A stretch of 64,000 nt of DNA from positions 4,030,001 to 4,094,000 of the forward strand of contig CAUWAG010000003.1 of NCBI GenBank assembly GCA_963556695.1. Reading direction: 5' to 3'. Within the stretch, counting starts at the first letter, position 1; the number at the start of each line of letters is the position of its first letter. Shown piece by piece: positions 57,701 to 64,000 of this stretch. The stretch comes from Anthostomella pinea (lineage: Eukaryota; Ascomycota; Sordariomycetes; Xylariales; Xylariaceae). The position numbers and the translations under genes are program-made. The notes beneath the pieces are model-generated. The model was given only the letters and a program-made list of their open reading frames with translations, was not told the origin of the DNA and ran no database searches.

Positions 57701-59617
57701 AAAAAGGCATGACGCCGCACCGCATATCACGGCCGCCCAGATCCTGACATGCTCGGTATGGGTTGGACGTCCGTCTCTAAACAGTCCGTGTCGCCCAAAA
57801 ACCAGCCGGCAAATGGCTGGGACCTTCTCTCGAGGTAATGCCCCCGTAACAGGAAAGCAGGATGTCTCGGCCTCCACCTCCGATGTGTGTGGGTGAGTAG
57901 ATCAAGTTGCGCTCGTCCTCTGCAGGCGGGAACGCGAGCTCAATACCGTAGGCAGTCGTCCCGTCCATGGCCACCTAGAGCGCTTGAACGATGCACCGTG
58001 TGGAGACAAAGACGAAGAAGAGTCTTGATTCGACGGACGTGTGAGCTGGCGGGCGGGCAACTTGCAAGACCGAATACAGATGCCGTGGGATGATGATGAG
58101 CGCGGAGACAAGACAGCAGGACGTGCTGTAAAGAGAAGGTAATGACCGACAGCAGCGAAGGCGATGGCACCGAACACCCATACAATGCGACGGTATCACA
58201 TGCGGGAGGGCGGCAGGAGGGCGGCAGACGGCAGGCGGCAGGGGCCCCATCTCCCCATTCTGGGGACATGGCTGCTGGTAACTGGTCGGTTGTCGGTGGT
58301 CAGTGATATACTCGAGTCTCGAGCGCACTCACGACGTTGTTGAATGCACAGGCCATCACTCCAATGTCCGTCCTCCCCCCTGAAAAGCGTTACATGGTAA
58401 TGTGAGTGGGACACGACACGCGCTGGTCGGCTTGGCTGCGTGGGGGACGCCCTACCTATCTATACAGTGTGCACTTTGTAGTGTGCACTATTCATCATCG
58501 TGTTCGTGGTCAGGGTCAGGGTCAGGGTCTCGGCATGGGTTTAAGTAATAATAAGCTTCTTTATTCGTGGAAAGCCCTCTGTGATCCCGTCCTCATCAAA
58601 CAGGGTCCATGAATCAGACCTAGTTCTTGTCGCCGAGTACCGGTACAGTCAGTGGGGACGGAGCCGAGTGTGATATCTAGGGGTTTGTGCCCTTTCGAAA
58701 GACGCCGTCTCTCCACCGGGAGCTCAACCGTAGAAAAACCCAAGCTTCAGTAAGGTAAGTAGTAGGCCAGCAGAGCATCCGGCCGCTACGTTCTGGCTTG
58801 TGGGTTAACCGTGTCACCACAATAGGGGACCTTCTCTCTTCCACTGCTCCATACTCACTGCCATCTGGCCGGCCGCTGCCGCACCTGATGATTTGAGATG
58901 CAGTCTCCTCGTGATGGATGGGGATAGGCTTTCTTTTCTTGCACCCCTATGCACCTGTAGGCTGTTTCGTGAAGCGGCCAGGATCTGAACCAACGCTGTC
59001 TGTTTTTCCCGGAGCACTTGAGACTGGACTCCGTGCTTACCTACTCGGTCGAAGGCTCCAAGCCGGGGTCAGACAGAGGCTTCAGCCTTGAAGATTCGTC
59101 AGCTGATCCTACTTGCCTTAGCTAATATTAAAGAAGTATTAAGGAATCCACTCGTAGGGCTTGGTCGTGACACGCCGCACGCGTGGTCCGAGCCATTAAG
59201 CGGCGCAGACCGGCGCAGCGCCTGGCGAGCTACCCAATAAGAGTCACCGCTATAGGCATGGGGAAAGAGTATACTTATTATTAGAATTAGGGTAGGGCGA
59301 AATTCTCAACTCAAGCCTTGCCTGCGCCACTAGATTATACGCAAGAAAGTTCCCAAACATCGGGCAGTCAGCCATCGTATCGCACCGGGGTGCTGCGATA
59401 TGCGACATCCACCCATCCACCCTCACCGGTGCGCTCAGCTATGTGCAACGCATAAAGAGGTGTTGATACCTCACGATGATTACTTCCTACTCGCCTCCCA
59501 CAGGCTGACCTGATACCAACGGCGACTTGGCACCTTAGACTTGTCTTCTTACTTGCCATCTAACAACACCCAGGTGGACCTCCACTGCATAGCATCGTAC
59601 AAAATTCATGTTATAAT
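54745..59617. other. gene-poor stretch, 4.9 kb
   Basis: The longest region without a supported gene. Dozens of short ORFs (up to about 189 codons in overlap with the bZIP gene) lack domains. A minus-strand stretch at 57659-58177 has a few hydrophobic phrases but no coherent family match. Short GTGGGA/GGGTCA tandem words occur at 56250-56270 and 58508-58535. Confidence 0.4.
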
Positions 59618-60758
59618 ATGCCATTTCTTCCAACAAGCGCGCCGGGCGTGCGGCTGGTCGGCCGCGAGAGCGACGACCAAGGCTCGCCCGGCTGTACAAC
59701 GGCCGTCCCTGGACCCAACGGACACGTCCCACCAGACGCCTGCAACTCTTACTACAACTACGACCCTCAGTTTGTACCGGCAGTGGCTGTCGCCGTCATA
59801 TTCGGGCTCCTCACTGTCGTCCACCTCACAGAGGCCTTCATCTTCCGCAAGGTAAGCTCCAAGTTGGGTCAAGGTCGTTGCCCCCTACGTCCGACTGGAC
59901 TAACAGTGCGGCAGCGATACCGTACGCGTGGGTGTTGATCATGGGCGCAGCGTGGGAGACCATAGCATTCATCCTGCACTCACTGGGCGCCCGAGACCAG
60001 CAGCAGGTCGGCTATGCAACCGGCTGGCAAATTCTGTTCCTGTTGGCACCGCTGTGGATCAACGCCTTCGTTTACATGACATTTGCACGTCTGGCGTGGA
60101 TTACCCTGCCCAACCAGCGACTCGCCGGCGTCAAGCCACCCTCGCTGGCTAAGTACTTCGTTTGGGCCGACATTGTCACCTTCATCGTTCAGGCAGTAGG
60201 CGTGTATCATGGCCTCGCCTGGTGCCGGTGCAGATGTCATCCGGATTGGACTGGATATCTTCCTGGATGGAATGGGCCTCCAGCAACTCTTCATCGCCAT
60301 GTTCCTAGTTCTGATGATAACTTTCCACCGCCGTGCTGTGTCGAAGACTCCGGACAGCGATTCCCAAGACGAGGCCCCGAGAAGGAGCTGGAAGTCATTA
60401 CAGACTGTCCTATATGCGGTTCTGGGGTTCATAACGGTATGTAGACGAAAAATTTGTCTGTTAGTGTTACCGGTAATACTAATGCTCGCAGATACGAAAT
60501 ATCTACCGTATCGTGGAGTTTGCTGGTGGGATCACGCCATCCAACCCCGTCCCATTCCACGAAGAATATTCCTACGCCCTCGACTGTTTTCCTATGATGC
60601 TCGCCCTCCTTACACTTGCTGTTTGCCACCCTGGGAGGACACTCGTAGGGCCAGAGAGCGAGTTTCATAAGAGATCCAGAGCAGAGAAAAAGGCCGAGAA
60701 GCAGGAGCTGAAGGCAAGCAAGAAGCAGCGAAAAGAGGAGAAGAATATACGAGAGTAA
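59618..60758 (+). pseudogene. RTA1-family membrane protein gene, disrupted
   Basis: RTA1-like (PF04479) seven-helix protein of fungal membranes, the family of lipid-translocating exporters and stress-resistance proteins. Segments in order: NSYYNYDPQFVPAVAVAVIFGLLTVVHLTEAFIFRK, AWVLIMGAAWETIAFILHSLG, ILFLLAPLWINAFVYMTFAR, VWADIVTFIVQAVG, MASPGAGADVIRIGLDIFLDGMGLQQ and, after the intron 60437-60491, IRNIYRIVEFAGGITPSNP. Two breaks appear. After the first intron (about 59852-59914) the frame is off, perhaps by a 5-bp duplication near 59920. At about 60196-60208 one extra base separates QAVG from MASPGA. Both halves match the family, so the frameshifts look real or are assembly errors. The C-terminus is Lys/Glu-rich. 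Confidence 0.75.
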
Positions 60759-61866
60759 CACATTAGGGTGGAGGACACAAGGATTCACGAGGATAGCTAG
60801 GAGAGTCAGGAGCGGGATAAGTATCGCAGTTGGAACAAAGCGCGCCCAGGGGCATAAATTGTGGTGGGAGGAGGCATGGAGGTCTGCTAGTTAGACTCTA
60901 GAGATGGGTTTCGACCCTGCATTTAGAGATACACTCATCCCTCATAAGTCTCCGTACGCCATGTTGGCAAGATTCCAGACCACCAGCGAGAGAGTTGGAA
61001 ATACTAGGATAAGCGCCCTGGAATAAGCGTCAAGCATGGTAAATAAAGATCAAACTGCTTATTCCGGTGTGGTTATTCCGATTTCATGAATATACCGTTG
61101 CCTGCTGGAAGGGTTGTGTACGGAGACTTATGAGGGTTCAGTGTAGCATGTCTGTCCCATAGATGGAAATGCAAACACTATCACTGGTGCAGCCTTGGTC
61201 TTGGTCCTAAAGGAATATTTCTGCAGCAACCTGGGTGATTGTATGGCCTTGGGTGGTTAGAGGAATTGGGGCCAGGGGTTAGGGGGGATGTTGGCTGAAC
61301 AGCTGGTTGCTGGGCACTGCCAGGGCAGCTCGTGGTCAACTGGCAACGCGGTGTGTGATTGATTTTAGAACGTAGGTGCCTTAGAGGCGATTCCGCAAAT
61401 TTATCAATACTCTGTGGGCTGTCCTCCAACACGCACACGGATTCTTTCCTCCATCCGCAAACAACCTTGCACACTTCCTGCTCCTCGACCAACTCGAACA
61501 CTTTCTTCACAACAACATTACAACAGGAACAAGCAAGCCCTTGGTACGTCTCTTGTCGCTGCACACACTGCTATCCAGTTTGTTTGCATCGGTTCCCTTT
61601 TTTTTTTTTACCTCACCAGCCCTTGCAACATCTGTGAACCCGGGCGAACAAAACGCCGACATGGTTTCTGGGTCACTGGCTGTCCATTCACCCTCAGGCG
61701 ACTACTCTCTTTCCTCCCTCTGTGCCTACCTTTCACTGTGACTTTTCCCTCTTTACCACACCTCACTGACGACGTGACTGCAGCAACACACCACGCACAC
61801 AGTTCCACCCTTCACACATTCGACATCTACGAGAATCCTCACTTGCCCGCAGCCAAAGCTTCGACC
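60759..61866. other. spacer with MITE and 5' leader of next gene
   Basis: 1.1 kb between the RTA1-like gene and the next gene, with the MITE in its first half. The second half is C/T-rich (61400-61760), consistent with a long fungal 5' UTR. ORFs at 61414-62052 run through it in frame with the next gene but have no conserved content before 61867. Confidence 0.45.
60932..61143. mobile_element. TA-flanked MITE with nested palindrome
   Basis: Terminal inverted repeats of about 27 bp: left CACTCATCCCTCATAAGTC then TCCGTAC; right (minus strand) CACTGAACCCTCATAAGTC then TCCGTAC. TA dinucleotides flank at 60930-60931 and 61144-61145, as expected for a Tc1/mariner-type target duplication. Length is 212 bp and there is no ORF, so it is non-autonomous. 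Inside, at about 60993-61091, lies a second inverted repeat with GGATAAGCGCCCTGGAATAAG on one arm and the same motif on the other, related to the element at 33820-33918. It lies just downstream of the RTA1-like gene. Confidence 0.85.
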
Positions 61867-62519
61867 ATGTATCGCCCAGTTGCACCCGAGAACCGAAAGA
61901 CCAAGGCCTGGACCGAGGCCGAGACCATTCGCCTTCTCCTGGTCGTGATGCAGGCCGACAACCCCGAGCTCAACATGAAGGGCTGGGACGGTATTGTCGC
62001 TAGAGCTAACGCGACCGGCGGCACCAAGTACACGAAGGCCTCAGTCAAGTAAGTCCCAGACCTCGTAACCAACTTCCTCTCAACACTTCGCCGCAACGTC
62101 AAACGAACGAGAATAGAAGCGAAACCCTCAAGTTCTGCAAGATCCAGCACCCGGTCTGCTCTCGCATAGGTAAAGTAGCTGACGTGTACATTACGACATA
62201 CAGGCAGCAATTCGCGAAGGTGCGAGACGCTCACTTGGCCACCTTCACTCCCGCTACCATGGGCGCCGAGGATAAGCCGGGATTCATCGAGATTCCTGCC
62301 GCTGCCGCGAACGCCGTCGCGAACACTGTCGCGAAGTCTGCCTCCAAGAGAAAGCGCGCTGCTCCACGTGGAGCCATTGACAATGAGGACAACGAAGCCA
62401 ATGGCAACGATGCTGCTGGCGCCGGTCCGGAGGGCGGTCCCAAGCGCGCTCGCAGTTCCAACGCCCGAGCCCCGGTTCGAGCCTCGGTTCGTGCCCCTGA
62501 GCAGGAGGACGACGCTTAA
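61867..62519 (+). CDS. small putative Myb/SANT-like DNA-binding protein
   Basis: Two exons (61867-62048, 62204-62519), 165 aa. The N-terminal KTKAWTEAETIRLLLVVMQADNPELNMKGWDGIVARA resembles a Myb/SANT helix pattern with spaced tryptophans, continuing over the intron into KYTKASVKQQFAKVRDAHL. A middle Ala/Asn stretch follows. A basic KSASKRKRAAPRG segment could be a nuclear localisation signal. The tail is rich in Arg, Ala and Glu. Small proteins of this layout are common in ascomycetes and largely uncharacterised, so function is inferred from pattern only. The ATG context (ACCATGT) is good, and the upstream in-frame region looks non-coding. Confidence 0.7.
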
Positions 62520-63860
62520 ATGCCATTCAAGAGCCTTGAGACGAGTGCCACCGACTCAGTATGAAGCACACATGGCGGATGGATACTTTTGGCATGAACT
62601 CTGAGTTCAACTGTAAAGGCAAGTTCGCATATGCCAAACCGCCAGCTGATGTCTTTTGCTAACATGAGAATATGTGTAGGGTCATTTTGCCTGCTCTACT
62701 TGCAAGGTATCTCTTGCTCCCCAGATTGGAGCCTTCTCACACGCACAGTTCCTCACACCCACACTTTCAGAGATAGGTGGATGGTTCACTGGAGGTGTTG
62801 GGAGTGTCCTGGATGTCGGCATTGCCTCGATAATTTCCATAGGATTACTTTCAAAAACAGTACACTGGCCATGGTGGTGGTTCTCTGACACTTGATCTCA
62901 TGTCTTACCTTGCGCTTCGGTGATATGCCTGTCATCTCTACCAGTGCCTCTCTCTTGACACTTATGTCCCACGACGGCCACCAGTGAGGCAACCTTTGCC
63001 TCACATAGTCACTGAATGCTGCCTAGTTCACCAGTAATTTTCCATTGACGCCATAGACAGACAGACTGGCTGCCCGATCACCTCCCCTTGATGGCCCAGT
63101 AAACAAAGAGCCAAACACCAGATCCCCTCTACGCCCATGCCCGTGCCCACAGGACGATGATTGGATGTAAGTAATACGAGTATATTCACAACATTGAACG
63201 GTAAGTTAACTACCCCTCAACACGTATCACAAGTACGCAAGCAAACACTGTTGACTGCCAACCTCAACGAATAAGCCATCCGAGTACATTGGAGCAAATA
63301 TTATTATATCAGTCTTCTTCCCCGGGCTAGGCAGACGGGCGACGGCGCCAATGAACGTAGGGTCTGCGCTACGGCAGGGACCTTTGGTGAAGCCCCCTAT
63401 TCAGCTCAGGTGGCATACCTAGGTAGGTACTAGCAATGGACCGCCAAACTCACAAAGTGGCATGTGCGCTGTATGTGCCAAGGCGGCTACACAAACATGC
63501 TCAAGCCATCAGCCTCGGATGATAACATTTCTAGTATGTTTTATCAGGTTGCGGGGGCATACAGCCACGTGTAGTCGTTGCATCTGACTTTGGCACCGAC
63601 CGCCTCTCTTTACAAACAAGAAGGAGGAAGAGAAATATCAGTAACGTCCGATATATAAGTGGCATTCCCCCTCTGCAAAACTTCAAATCTACCTTCTCCG
63701 CCCGAATTCCTTGTATTACTCGACGCAACGCCGGTCAATACATTCTCCCACGTAAACATATCGATCCGAGGCACATCAACCTGCAGCACCCAAGGACTGG
63801 AACAACCACCACCACCATTTACACATACAATCCCCGAAAGGCAGTCCTGATTCCGCCACC
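62520..63860. other. intergenic with upstream region of last gene
   Basis: 1.3 kb without a supported gene. A TATATAA at 63652-63658, about 200 bp before the final ATG, is a plausible TATA box. No repeats recognised. Confidence 0.45.
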
Positions 63861-64000
63861 ATGTTCGCTGCCGTGGTATTTACACTTGCTGCCGCTTCAA
63901 TGGCTTCGGCGCACTTTGCGCTCGATTACCCGACATGGCGAGCCGACACTCTGGAGAACACCTCGTATTCGCAGTGGGAATACCCTTGTATGTGCATTCC
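63861..64000 (+). CDS. Bim1/X325-like secreted copper protein, 5' part
   Basis: Partial gene cut by the window end. The signal peptide MFAAVVFTLAAASMASA is followed directly by HFALDYPTWRADTLENTSY. An N-terminal histidine right after signal cleavage with the HF.L.YP phrase is the hallmark of the X325/Bim1-like family (LPMO-like fold, copper histidine brace). These proteins are extracellular, often GPI-anchored, and bind copper rather than cleave polysaccharides. A donor GTATGT at about 63990 would end exon 1 after YP. Start context GCCACCATG is strong. The rest of the gene lies outside the window. Confidence 0.75.
   Translation, partial: MFAAVVFTLAAASMASAHFALDYPTWRADTLENTSYSQWEYPCMCI

Noticed and set aside
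57659..58177. Minus-strand fragments with hydrophobic phrases (AAVICGAASCLFGF), possibly a transporter remnant
   Set aside because: No second family motif follows in any frame and no splicing joins the pieces; the similarity is too short.

Overview
The window is nuclear DNA of a filamentous ascomycete (Pezizomycotina, probably Sordariomycetes). Genes carry short introns of about 45-225 bp with GT-AG ends, there is a Zn2Cys6 regulator, RTA1, Bim1-like and bZIP-ankyrin families are present, and several islands are strongly AT-rich in the manner of RIP. Exon borders below were chosen by eye from splice signals plus uninterrupted family similarity. For every multi-exon gene called intact, the summed exons divide by three. 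Family names come from recognised motifs, not from a database search.

Layout. 0-9.5 kb: a YbjQ-domain protein ending in a CaaX-like tetrapeptide, a frameshifted APH-type kinase, a long gene-poor stretch, an MFS sugar/quinate-type transporter (-) and a BNR_4 beta-propeller protein (+). 10-18.3 kb is mostly housekeeping: Cdc1/Ted1-type phosphoesterase (-), a small conserved protein (-), a Tim17-family-like membrane protein (+), proline dehydrogenase (+) and the KEOPS subunit Cgi121 (-). 20-25 kb: a Zn2Cys6 transcription factor (+) and a CHK-like kinase (-). 27-32.5 kb: two small cysteine-rich proteins, TIM50 (-) and an F-box-like protein (+). 34-39 kb: exosome RRP41 (+), an ER protein disulfide isomerase (-) and the ESCRT-III cofactor VTA1 (+).

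39-47.4 kb is an accessory, sugar-related block: an SDR pseudogene (-), a zinc alcohol dehydrogenase (+), a secreted CAP/PR-1 protein (+), a GH32 beta-fructosidase gene with an in-frame TAG (-) and an intact GH43 (-). 51.9-54.8 kb: alpha-ketoglutarate-dependent xanthine dioxygenase (+) facing a bZIP-ankyrin regulator (-). 59.6-64 kb: a disrupted RTA1-family gene, a small putative DNA-binding protein, and the first exon of a Bim1/X325-type copper protein cut by the window edge.

No defence, secondary-metabolite or other multi-gene system is visible. The most striking unexplained structures are non-coding. One is a 332-bp element with 80-bp TG...CA terminal direct repeats, a 5-bp target duplication and a tRNA-like interior (TRIM/SMART-like) between AT-rich islands. 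Another is a 212-bp TA-flanked MITE that appears to contain a second, shorter palindromic element also found alone at 33.8 kb. A third is a perfect 20-bp inverted repeat at 42.4 kb. Four genes carry disabling lesions. The two nonsense lesions are both TAG where the family suggests CAG, which fits C-to-T mutation.
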